Assembly (NCBI GenBank): GCA_902528135.1 | Contig: CABZRS010000001.1 | Span: 1-64,000, forward strand | Reading direction: 5' to 3' | DNA: 64,000 nucleotides | DNA from: an uncultured Pelagibacteraceae bacterium | GTDB taxonomy: Bacteria > Pseudomonadota > Alphaproteobacteria > Pelagibacterales > Pelagibacteraceae | Shown here: piece by piece, positions 19,311 through 27,296 of the stretch | Layout of the letters: the number at the start of each line of letters is the position of its first letter | Position numbering within the stretch: the first letter of the stretch is position 1 | Notes under the pieces: generated by a model | Databases searched by the model: none | Seen by the model: only the letters and a program-made list of their open reading frames with translations | What the model was told of the DNA's origin: nothing | Made by a program: the position numbers and the translations under genes

Positions 19311-20747
19311 TTATTTCTGTCTTATTTCTATTGTTTTATTTAATTCATTTACATTAAATGTTTGTGATAATCCATTAGTCCAAATAACATTTATAAATAT
19401 ATTTTTTTCACCTTCTCTCAAACCATAATGAGCAACAGGCTCCATTTGACATAAATACCCTGAGCCAGCATCTATCGTTTTTGCGTGTTTTCTTAAATTT
19501 GAACTTAAGATAACAGTTGCCCCTCTTGCTGGTGCACCGAATTTATTTATAGGTTTAATTCTTATATAATTGAAATCTGTTTTTATATCTGCCTTATACA
19601 TTGTTAATGGCTGCATGCCAGACTCTCCATGTGAAATTAGTAATTCTAAAATTCCATCCTCATCTATATCTGCAACGGCCGCTCCTGTCCCTAAACCGTT
19701 AGACTCATATGCATTTTGAATTGCTATCTCTTCAAAGAAACCATTTTCTCTGATCTTGAATAATTTATTTGGTTCACCAATATTATTCATAAATATTTCA
19801 TCGTAACCGTCATTGTCAAAGTCTGCAGATATTACAGTTCTAATTCTAGTTGGAATATTGTAGGTTGGTGTGGCAATATCTTTAAATTTGTTATCTTCTA
19901 ATACAAAGGCCCTATGATAACCGTTCCAATTAGAGGTAACTACATCTAATCTACCTCTGTAAAGTATATCTGACAAAACTGTGCCTCTTCCATTTTCATA
20001 TTGATCATCAACTTTATAATCTTCTGCTATATCCTGAAAGAAACCATCAGAATTATAATATAAAAAATTTTTACCTCTCTCGTTTGCAGCAAATATATCA
20101 GTTTTTCCAGATAAAATATTACCTGCCACTACAGCCCTTCCACCAGTTATTTTATTCAGTTTAAGTTTCTTGGCTAAATCAAATACTTGACCTGTACTTA
20201 ACTCATAAAACCTAGTTGGACCCCCATAATTTGCAACATATATGCCATATTTTCCATCTCCGTTTCTATCCACACAAACAACTGATCTGCCAGCAGTTAG
20301 GTTTAAATTTTTTTTATTAATATCTTTTTCAAATAAATCATTAAAACCATAGATACTATTATCAATCAATCTATCTGAATATTTTTTTTCTCCACTGTAT
20401 GTATCTGTATTTAAAAAATAAATTTCTTCATAACCATCCTGATCTATATCGCAGGCCGCAACTCCTATGGTTTTTCTATTAACATCGTCAAAAATTTTAT
20501 CTTTATTTATATTTATCAATTTTCCATTTTGATAAGACAATGCCAAGTTTGAAAATCCAAATCCAGTTACTACAAATTCATATTTATTGTCTTGATTTAC
20601 ATCTGTAACAGAAACACCATAGCTTAACCTAAAATCATTGTTTTCAATCAAAGATGTAATATCTTTAAAAAAGTCAGCTTTGGATTTATTGATAAACATG
20701 AAAAAAAATAAAATCAAAAGTAGTTTTAATTGGTATTTAATAAGCAT
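19311..20747 (-). CDS. FG-GAP/VCBS repeat protein with ASPIC/UnbV-type C-terminus
   Basis: Repeats such as VSVTDVNQDNKYEFVVTGFG, AACDIDQDGYEEIYF, SADFDNDGYDEIFMNN, AVADIDEDGILELLISHG; C-terminus GAPARGATVILSSN..QTIDAGSGYLCQMEP-like. Confidence 0.88.
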   Translation of the reverse strand: MLIKYQLKLLLILFFFMFINKSKADFFKDITSLIENNDFRLSYGVSVTDVNQDNKYEFVVTGFGFSNLALSYQNGKLININKDKIFDDVNRKTIGVAACDIDQDGYEEIYFLNTDTYSGEKKYSDRLIDNSIYGFNDLFEKDINKKNLNLTAGRSVVCVDRNGDGKYGIYVANYGGPTRFYELSTGQVFDLAKKLKLNKITGGRAVVAGNILSGKTDIFAANERGKNFLYYNSDGFFQDIAEDYKVDDQYENGRGTVLSDILYRGRLDVVTSNWNGYHRAFVLEDNKFKDIATPTYNIPTRIRTVISADFDNDGYDEIFMNNIGEPNKLFKIRENGFFEEIAIQNAYESNGLGTGAAVADIDEDGILELLISHGESGMQPLTMYKADIKTDFNYIRIKPINKFGAPARGATVILSSNLRKHAKTIDAGSGYLCQMEPVAHYGLREGEKNIFINVIWTNGLSQTFNVNELNKTIEIRQK

Positions 20748-20788
20748 AATTGTTGTATATTGTTGAAAAAATATATTAAATTAATTTA

Positions 20789-21565
20789 ATGAGCAAAGTA
20801 AATTTAGCGATATCTGGTTGCATGGGACGAATGGGCCAACAACTGGTAAAATCTTCAAGAGTTGATAAAAATTTCAAACTAAGAACTCTTACAGAAAATA
20901 GATTAATAAAAAAAAAAATTTCTGGAATTAAACTTAGTTTAAATAGTGAAGACTCCTTCAAAAATATTGATTTAATTATCGATTTTACTGTCCCTAATTG
21001 TACTTTTGAGATTCTTAAAATTGCTTCAAAACTTAAAAAAAGGGTTGTTATAGGTACAACTGGATTTACTAAAAAAGAAGAGAGCCTAATTAAAAAATTT
21101 TCAAAAAAAATTCCAATACTAAAAGCTGGCAACATGAGTTTAGGTATAAATCTATTGATGTATTTAACTGAAATCACGTCTAAATCATTAGGAAACAATT
21201 TTTTAAGTAAAGTATATGAAGTTCATCATAAACATAAAATCGATCATCCTTCTGGAACTGCTTTAATGTTAGGCAAAGGAATTGCTGTTGGCAAAAATAA
21301 AGATTTTTATAATTTACTTGGAAAAAAATATCTCAATAAAAAAAGTTTTCCTTACGGAAAAAAAATAAATTTTAACTCAATACGAAGAGGTAAAACAGTT
21401 GGTGAACACGAAGTTAAATTTTCAAGTGGAAAAGAAATCATTACATTAAATCACGAAGCATTTGATAGGGCTTTATATAGCGAAGGAGCTTTAACAGCTG
21501 GAAAATGGTTAATGAAAAAAAAACCTGGTTTATATTCTATGCGCGATGTTTTAAATTTTAAATGA
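20789..21565 (+). CDS. dapB: 4-hydroxy-tetrahydrodipicolinate reductase
   Basis: AISGCMGRMGQQLV, IDFTVP, VYEVHHKHKIDHPSGTAL. Confidence 0.97.
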   Translation: MSKVNLAISGCMGRMGQQLVKSSRVDKNFKLRTLTENRLIKKKISGIKLSLNSEDSFKNIDLIIDFTVPNCTFEILKIASKLKKRVVIGTTGFTKKEESLIKKFSKKIPILKAGNMSLGINLLMYLTEITSKSLGNNFLSKVYEVHHKHKIDHPSGTALMLGKGIAVGKNKDFYNLLGKKYLNKKSFPYGKKINFNSIRRGKTVGEHEVKFSSGKEIITLNHEAFDRALYSEGALTAGKWLMKKKPGLYSMRDVLNFK

Positions 21566-22215
21566 GTGAGGAGCAAAGAGCAAAAATTGTTCTTCGAACT
21601 TTAAACAAAATATATCCAAAGACCCCAATTCCTCTTAAACACAGAAATATTTTTACTTTACTAGTATCTGTTCTTTTATCTGCACAGTGCACAGATGTGA
21701 ATGTTAACAATGTTACTAAAAATATATATCCAAAATATAATAAGCCTGAACACTTTGTTAAATTAGGAAGAAAAAAAATTGAAAAACTAATACGAAGTAT
21801 TGGTATTTTTAGAATTAAAGCAAAAAGTGTTTATAATTTATCAAAAACTTTAGTCGAAGAATACAACGGGAAAGTTCCAAAAACCTTTGAACAACTTGAG
21901 GAATTACCTGGTGTAGGTCACAAAACAGCTAGTGTAGTGATGTCTCAAGGGTTTGGGTATGCTGCTTTTCCGGTAGATACCCATATTCATCGGCTAGCAC
22001 AAAGATGGGGTTTAACTAATGGAAAGAATGTCGTTCAAACAGAAGAAGATCTTAAAAGACTTTTTCCTAAAAAATATTGGAATAAGTTACATCTTCAAAT
22101 TATTTATTATGGAAGAGAATATTGTAAAGCAAGAGAGTGCTATGGTTTATCTTGTAAAATCTGTACTACTTGTTATCCTAAGAGAAAAAAACCACTTATA
22201 ACTAAGAAAGCATAA
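21562..22215 (+). CDS. nth: Endonuclease III
   Basis: LLSAQCTDVNVN, LPGVGHKTASVV, VDTHIHRLAQRWG, C-terminal 4-Cys Fe-S loop. Confidence 0.97.
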   Translation: MSEEQRAKIVLRTLNKIYPKTPIPLKHRNIFTLLVSVLLSAQCTDVNVNNVTKNIYPKYNKPEHFVKLGRKKIEKLIRSIGIFRIKAKSVYNLSKTLVEEYNGKVPKTFEQLEELPGVGHKTASVVMSQGFGYAAFPVDTHIHRLAQRWGLTNGKNVVQTEEDLKRLFPKKYWNKLHLQIIYYGREYCKARECYGLSCKICTTCYPKRKKPLITKKA

Positions 22216-22218
22216 TTA

Positions 22219-23148
22219 ATGAAAATATTAGGAATTGGAAACGCAATTGTAGACGTAATTTGCAAAGTAGAAGATGATTTTATCATTAAGAATAATTTAA
22301 CTAAAAGTACCATGAAGTTAATTTTTGATGATAATGAGTTTAAAGATTTATTATCAAATCTTAAAATTGAAAAAACGGTTTCAGGTGGATCAGTTGCTAA
22401 CTCAATAGTTGGTTTATCTCAGTTAGGAAACGAAGTCGGATTTATTGGTAAAGTAAATGATGATGACCTTGGTGGAAAATATGAAGATGGTCTAAAACAG
22501 GAGAATGTTAAATATTTTTATTCAAAGAAAAAAGAGGAACTGCCTACTGGAACATGTTTAATATTAGTTACACCCGACTCAGAGAGAACAATGTGTACGT
22601 TTTTAGGAACTGCGGGCAAAATAAATGAAAACGATGTAAGTGCAGATGCAATTAAACGAAGTGAAACAATACTTCTAGAAGGTTATCTTTGGGACGAAGG
22701 TGAACCCAAAAAAGCTTTTGAAAAAGCAATTCAAAGCGCAAAAAAAGTTGCAATGTCTTTATCAGATCAGTTTTGTGTTGATAGACACAAGCCTCATTTT
22801 TTAGAACTTGTTAAAAACAAATTAGATATAACTTTTGCAAATGAACAAGAGATAATGTCTTTGATAGATGCAAAATCTTTTGATGAAGTAATTAGTTTCT
22901 CAAAGTCTCTTGGTAAAATAATTGTTTTAACAAGAGGTGAAAAGGGTGCAGTTGCAATTAGTGGGGATGAAGTTGTTGAATGTGGTATTAAGCAAGGTCT
23001 TAAGATTGTTGATTTAACTGGAGCTGGAGATCTTTTTGCAGCAGGTTTTTTACATGGACACGTAAATAATGTGTCATTAAAAGAAAGCTTAGATAAAGGA
23101 ACTGAAATGTCGTCAAAAGTTATACAACAAATAGGTGCTAGACTGTAA
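22219..23148 (+). CDS. PfkB-family carbohydrate/nucleoside kinase
   Basis: GNAIVDVICKVED, GGSVANSIVGLSQLG, DLTGAGDLFAAGFLHG. Confidence 0.92.
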   Translation: MKILGIGNAIVDVICKVEDDFIIKNNLTKSTMKLIFDDNEFKDLLSNLKIEKTVSGGSVANSIVGLSQLGNEVGFIGKVNDDDLGGKYEDGLKQENVKYFYSKKKEELPTGTCLILVTPDSERTMCTFLGTAGKINENDVSADAIKRSETILLEGYLWDEGEPKKAFEKAIQSAKKVAMSLSDQFCVDRHKPHFLELVKNKLDITFANEQEIMSLIDAKSFDEVISFSKSLGKIIVLTRGEKGAVAISGDEVVECGIKQGLKIVDLTGAGDLFAAGFLHGHVNNVSLKESLDKGTEMSSKVIQQIGARL

Positions 23149-23152
23149 AAGA

Positions 23153-23260
23153 TTATTTTTTCTTCCTTTTAAAACTACCTTTGCCTTTCTTGGGTTTAAC
23201 TACACGAGATTTATATTTTGGTGTAAGCAAATCTTTAGCAATTACATTCTTTTTTTTCAT
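23153..23260 (-). CDS. arfA: ArfA-like alternative ribosome-rescue factor, 35 aa
   Basis: Reverse strand ORF MKKKNVIAKDLLTPKYKSRVVKPKKGKGSFKRKKK*; resembles ArfA core (N-I/A-x-x-LL-x-P-x-F/Y-x-x-RV-x-K-x-KKGKGSY-x-RK); start overlaps upstream stop (TGATG). Confidence 0.72.
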   Translation of the reverse strand: MKKKNVIAKDLLTPKYKSRVVKPKKGKGSFKRKKK

Positions 23261-23820
23261 CAAATAATGTATCCGGTTTTTAAACTTTTGATAAAATTAT
23301 TGTCGCTAAAAACATTCTTAATTTTTTTTCTTAGCCTATAGATATGAGTTTCTACCGTGTGTGTTTCTAATTTTGAATTATGACCCCACACTTCAGACTG
23401 TAATATACTTATATTTACTGGTTTTTTTGAATTTTTTAGAAATATTATTATGTCTGATTCCCTTTCAGTCAAATTTAAAACCTTTTCATTACTAAATATT
23501 TTTCTAGAGTTTAAGTTTAATTTATATTTTCCTAAATTTATTTCAGATTGTCCATTATATTTATTTTTTAAAAATTTTATATTTAAGGTCTCAATTAATT
23601 TAGATATTTCAATCGGCTGGGCATTCACTACTATAATATTATCGTTATCTTTTATTTCTTTATTAGATATTATTAAGCAATGATTTTTATTAAATTCACT
23701 TAGTTTATTATTTTCATTTTTAGTAATATTGATTAACTTGAAACTTAAAATGCTTTCGATTTCCTTTAATATTTCATACAAAATTTTGAAATCATAAATT
23801 ACCAATGTTTGATTATTCAT
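23260..23820 (-). CDS. Winged-helix (OmpR/PhoB-type) DNA-binding protein with degenerate receiver-like N-terminus
   Basis: LNLTERESDIIIFLKNSKKPVNISILQSEVWGHNSKLETHTVETHIYRLRKKI..IKSLKTGYII. Confidence 0.82.
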   Translation of the reverse strand: MNNQTLVIYDFKILYEILKEIESILSFKLINITKNENNKLSEFNKNHCLIISNKEIKDNDNIIVVNAQPIEISKLIETLNIKFLKNKYNGQSEINLGKYKLNLNSRKIFSNEKVLNLTERESDIIIFLKNSKKPVNISILQSEVWGHNSKLETHTVETHIYRLRKKIKNVFSDNNFIKSLKTGYII

Positions 23821-23833
23821 ATATAGTTAGAAT

Positions 23834-24328
23834 ATGACAATTATACTTAAAAATAAAGAAACACTTAAATATGATGATTTTTTCTTTAGGTGTTGTATTG
23901 GAAAAGGGGGGTTAATTAAAAAAAAGATTGAGGGTGATAAAAAAACACCAATAGGCTTATTTTCAATAGGTAATTTATATTATAGGAAAGATCGAAATTC
24001 AAAACCCTTTACAAAACTTAAATGTATTCCTATTACAAAAAATATGGGTTGGTGTGATGATGTAAAAAATAAAAAATTTTATAATAAATTAATAAAAGTT
24101 AATAGAAATATCAGACATGAAAAATTATTTAGAAAAGATAATAAATATGATCTTATCATACCTATTAATTATAATAGTCATAATAGAAAATTAGGTCAAG
24201 GAAGTGCAATTTTTCTACATTTAACTAAAAATTTTAGGCCCACATCAGGATGTGTGGCACTTAAAAAAAAAGATTTTTTAATTTTAATAAAGTTGATCAA
24301 TAGAAAAACGAAAATTAAATTAACTTAA
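23834..24328 (+). CDS. L,D-transpeptidase (YkuD family)
   Basis: GKGGLIKKKIEGDKKTPIGLFSIG; HLTKNFRPTSGCVAL catalytic motif. Confidence 0.9.
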   Translation: MTIILKNKETLKYDDFFFRCCIGKGGLIKKKIEGDKKTPIGLFSIGNLYYRKDRNSKPFTKLKCIPITKNMGWCDDVKNKKFYNKLIKVNRNIRHEKLFRKDNKYDLIIPINYNSHNRKLGQGSAIFLHLTKNFRPTSGCVALKKKDFLILIKLINRKTKIKLT

Positions 24329-24987
24329 GCTCTTTTACCAAATATGTTAGATCCAATTCTTAAATAAGTAGAATTAAACTCTAGAGCATTTAAATAATCT
24401 GAAGACATGCCCATGCTTATTTCTTGAAGATTTATCATCTTACTCAGTTTACTCATTTGAGAAAAAAATTTAGAAGAATCTTGGTCAAATGGCGGAATAC
24501 ACATTATTCCAATAATGTTAAGCCCAAGATCTTTTGTAAAATTATAAAATTCCGTTAAATTTTCTTTATTTATACCAGATTTTTGAGTCTCTTCACCTAA
24601 ATTTATCTGAATAAAAATTTTTGGTTTTTTATTTTGTTTTTTTTGTTCTTCTGAAATTTTTTTAGCTAGTTTTTGACTATCAAGTGAATGAATAAAATCG
24701 AATATTTTTAAAGCAAATTTAACTTTATTTGTCTGAAGTTTGCCAATTAAGTGTAAGTTTATTCTATTATTTTTTTCCTTAATATCAGTCCACTTTTCCA
24801 CTGCTTCTTGTACTTTATTTTCACCATATTCTAGATGGCCATACTCGATTAACGGTAAAATATGATCTAATTTAAAAGTTTTGGAAACTGCAATTATTTT
24901 AGGTATTCTATTTTTATCCTTTAAATTTGATAGTTTTGATTTGATTGAATTTTGTATAGATATTAAATTTTTAACAGTTGTATGCAT
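24325..24987 (-). CDS. YggS-family PLP homeostasis protein
   Basis: IIAVSKTFKLDHI, YGENKVQEAVEKW, HLIGKLQTNKVK, SMGMSSDYLNAL. Confidence 0.94.
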   Translation of the reverse strand: MHTTVKNLISIQNSIKSKLSNLKDKNRIPKIIAVSKTFKLDHILPLIEYGHLEYGENKVQEAVEKWTDIKEKNNRINLHLIGKLQTNKVKFALKIFDFIHSLDSQKLAKKISEEQKKQNKKPKIFIQINLGEETQKSGINKENLTEFYNFTKDLGLNIIGIMCIPPFDQDSSKFFSQMSKLSKMINLQEISMGMSSDYLNALEFNSTYLRIGSNIFGKRA

Positions 24988-25530
24988 AAAATATTATTAG
25001 ATAAATATTACTTTATAGATAAATTTAAAAAAAGTAATATCGATAAACAAGACAAAAATACTACAATAATTTACAGAAATTACAAAAAAGATCATAATAT
25101 AAAAGATATTATTCATTTAAGAAATTATTGTAGAGTAAAAAAGATCAAATTTTTTTTATCCAATAATATTAGACTTTCTATTAAGTTGAAATTAGATGGC
25201 GCATACATTCCTTCTTTTAATAAAGATCTAATTCATTTAAATTATAAATATGAGAAAAAATTTATTTTAATTGGGTCTGCACACAATTTAAAAGAGATCA
25301 AGATTAAAGAAAAACAGAATGTAAAAAAAATATTTGTATCGTCACTTTTTAAGAAAAATAAAAATTTTTTAGGTCTCAATAAGTTTAAACTAACATCAAG
25401 ATTAACTAAAAATGAGATAATTGCTTTAGGTGGTATTTCGAAAAATAATATTAAATTGGTTGAACTCAGTAATGCAGTTGGCTTTGCTGGTATTTCTTAC
25501 TTTGAGGCAAAAAAAAGGCCCCATAAATGA
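24982..25530 (+). CDS. ThiE/TenI-like thiamine phosphate synthase fold protein (divergent)
   Basis: LDGAYIPSFNKDL, LIGSAHNLKEI, IIALGGISKNNIKLVELSNAVGFAGISYF. Confidence 0.65.
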   Translation: MHKILLDKYYFIDKFKKSNIDKQDKNTTIIYRNYKKDHNIKDIIHLRNYCRVKKIKFFLSNNIRLSIKLKLDGAYIPSFNKDLIHLNYKYEKKFILIGSAHNLKEIKIKEKQNVKKIFVSSLFKKNKNFLGLNKFKLTSRLTKNEIIALGGISKNNIKLVELSNAVGFAGISYFEAKKRPHK

Positions 25531-25539
25531 GGCCTTTTT
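25512..25539. terminator. Rho-independent terminator, likely bidirectional
   Basis: AAAAAGGCC-CCATAAATGA-GGCCTTTTT; sits at the end of the ThiE-like gene, convergent with the porin gene. Confidence 0.85.
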
Positions 25540-25559
25540 CTTAAATAATTTAACTGTAA

Positions 25560-26486
25560 TTAGAATGCAAAACCGAAGTTAAGTTCGTATCCAGTATTAT
25601 CTTGAGCTGCAGCACCACCTACGTTATCAACTTGGTGATGTGATCCTGAAATAGTCATTCCACCTGAAGTATAAGAGAAACTTACACCAGTAGCTTCCTG
25701 GTTGTTTGTTCCACCTTCAAAGTCAATTTCAGAAATGTTGTATGATACAGATAGATCATCACTTACTGCGTATGATACACCAACTGCTGTAAAGTCTTCG
25801 TCTGAGCTTGCTGCTGTAGAGTCTGACTCGTTAGCTTGGTAACCAACTGTAAATGCACCCATTGCATAATTAATTGCAAATACTGAGTTATCAAGTTTAG
25901 CAACACTTCCATTATCTTCACCCATTGCTGCATAGATTGATAAACCATCGATACCTGTGTACAATAAACCATAGTCCATTGAACTTTCGATTTCAGTTCC
26001 TGCATCTGATGGAGTATAAGAAGCTTTAAATGCTAAACCATCCGTTACAGTGTAGTCATATACAAATATGTCGTTAGTACCTGCAGCATTAGTTGGTCCA
26101 GCCATTGTACCAGCTAATGTAGATCCGTGTGCTTCTTCGTTAGCAGTTGGAGTTACATCGTCCCAAGAACCGATTGGTCCTGAAGTACCATCACCTGAGA
26201 ATGTAATTGTTCCTAGACCGTCAGTAGTTAGTGCTATTGTTCTAGTATCCATAACGTTACCGTCAAGTTCTAGAGTAAGTGCAACACTCATACCGTTGTC
26301 CATTTCACCACTTGCCGCAAATGTGACTGAGTCAGTCATTGTCCAACCATTTCCTAATGTGTTGTTATCTTGACCGTTGTAGCTCATTGAAGCACTTCCA
26401 GTAACAGACATTTCTGCTGCTTGCGCTGAACCTGCTACTAGAACGGTACCCAATGCTGTCAATCCTACTTTTTTTAGATTGTTCAT
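25560..26486 (-). CDS. Outer-membrane porin
   Basis: Signal peptide MNNLKKVGLTALGTVLVAGSAQA; beta-barrel-like sequence ending YELNFGFAF; AAAGG Shine-Dalgarno before ATG 26486. Confidence 0.85.
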   Translation of the reverse strand: MNNLKKVGLTALGTVLVAGSAQAAEMSVTGSASMSYNGQDNNTLGNGWTMTDSVTFAASGEMDNGMSVALTLELDGNVMDTRTIALTTDGLGTITFSGDGTSGPIGSWDDVTPTANEEAHGSTLAGTMAGPTNAAGTNDIFVYDYTVTDGLAFKASYTPSDAGTEIESSMDYGLLYTGIDGLSIYAAMGEDNGSVAKLDNSVFAINYAMGAFTVGYQANESDSTAASSDEDFTAVGVSYAVSDDLSVSYNISEIDFEGGTNNQEATGVSFSYTSGGMTISGSHHQVDNVGGAAAQDNTGYELNFGFAF

Positions 26487-26563
26487 ATTATTACCTTTCG
26501 TTAATTGTTTAATATTAAACAAGTAATCTCTACCAATTATTTAAAAAAATTGTTTTTAATATT

Positions 26564-26583
26564 AAAATTTAATCTTAAATTTT
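26564..26583. promoter_or_regulatory. Perfect AT inverted repeat upstream of porin
   Basis: AAAATTTAA-TC-TTAAATTTT. Confidence 0.35.
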
Positions 26584-26606
26584 AGATAAGTGTTGCATTT
26601 TTGCAT

Positions 26607-26629
26607 CAATAAAATTATTGATTTTATTG
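26607..26629. promoter_or_regulatory. Perfect inverted repeat in the divergent porin/DUF3576 intergenic region
   Basis: CAATAAAAT-TATTG-ATTTTATTG. Confidence 0.4.
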
Positions 26630-26705
26630 GTTTTTCTGATTAATTATAGAAATTCTTGTATATTTTGATGATTTTTATCTAAAATTAACTAATTAAGAAA
26701 AAGCA

Positions 26706-27263
26706 ATGCCAAAATTAAGAAATATAGCAATTTTACTAGTTGCAGGATTTGTACTTATCGCCTTAAGCTCGTGCGGACCTGCTGGAGATGCAAGAAAAAA
26801 TCCTCCAGATCCTAAAGCAAGAGTAAAAAAAAATTTAGAAGAGGGACGTGGATTTAGATTAAATAATTTAAACGACAAAGGCAAAGGAGGGGATTTTCTT
26901 TTTGCAAGCGCAAATGAACTTTGGAAAGCTTCTCTTGACACGATAGATTTCATGCCTCTTTCATCCGTCAACTATAGTGGAGGTATTATAATAACTGATT
27001 GGTATTCAGACGGAGAAAATATTAATGAGTCTATAAAAATTTCAATTCGTTTCTTAACAAATGAAGTGAGAGCGGATGCTCTAGATGTAAAAATTTTCTA
27101 TAAAAATTGTAATCAAGTTACTAATTGTAAAATATCACAAAAAACTGGAACATTGGTTGCAGAACTCAAAAAAGAAATTTTGAATAAGGCAGCAATTTAC
27201 CAAAAAGAAAAAAAAGATAAAAATTTTAAACCTTATATAATGAGTACCCCTGGTGATGGGTAA
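26706..27263 (+). CDS. DUF3576-type lipoprotein
   Basis: Lipobox LSSCGPAG; SLDTIDFMPLSSVNYSGGIIITDWYS; upstream of leuS. Confidence 0.85.
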   Translation: MPKLRNIAILLVAGFVLIALSSCGPAGDARKNPPDPKARVKKNLEEGRGFRLNNLNDKGKGGDFLFASANELWKASLDTIDFMPLSSVNYSGGIIITDWYSDGENINESIKISIRFLTNEVRADALDVKIFYKNCNQVTNCKISQKTGTLVAELKKEILNKAAIYQKEKKDKNFKPYIMSTPGDG

Positions 27264-27296
27264 TTTTAAGTAACATTATATTTAATTATTTTCTAA

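Noticed and set aside
23135-23341. 68-aa + strand ORF covering the arfA-like locus
   Set aside because: Phe/Leu-rich translation opposite the Lys-rich ArfA-like ORF and regulator end; artefact of the complementary strand
26068-26373. 101-aa + strand ORF within the porin gene
   Set aside because: Antisense shadow of the repetitive Gly/Ser/Thr-rich porin reading frame
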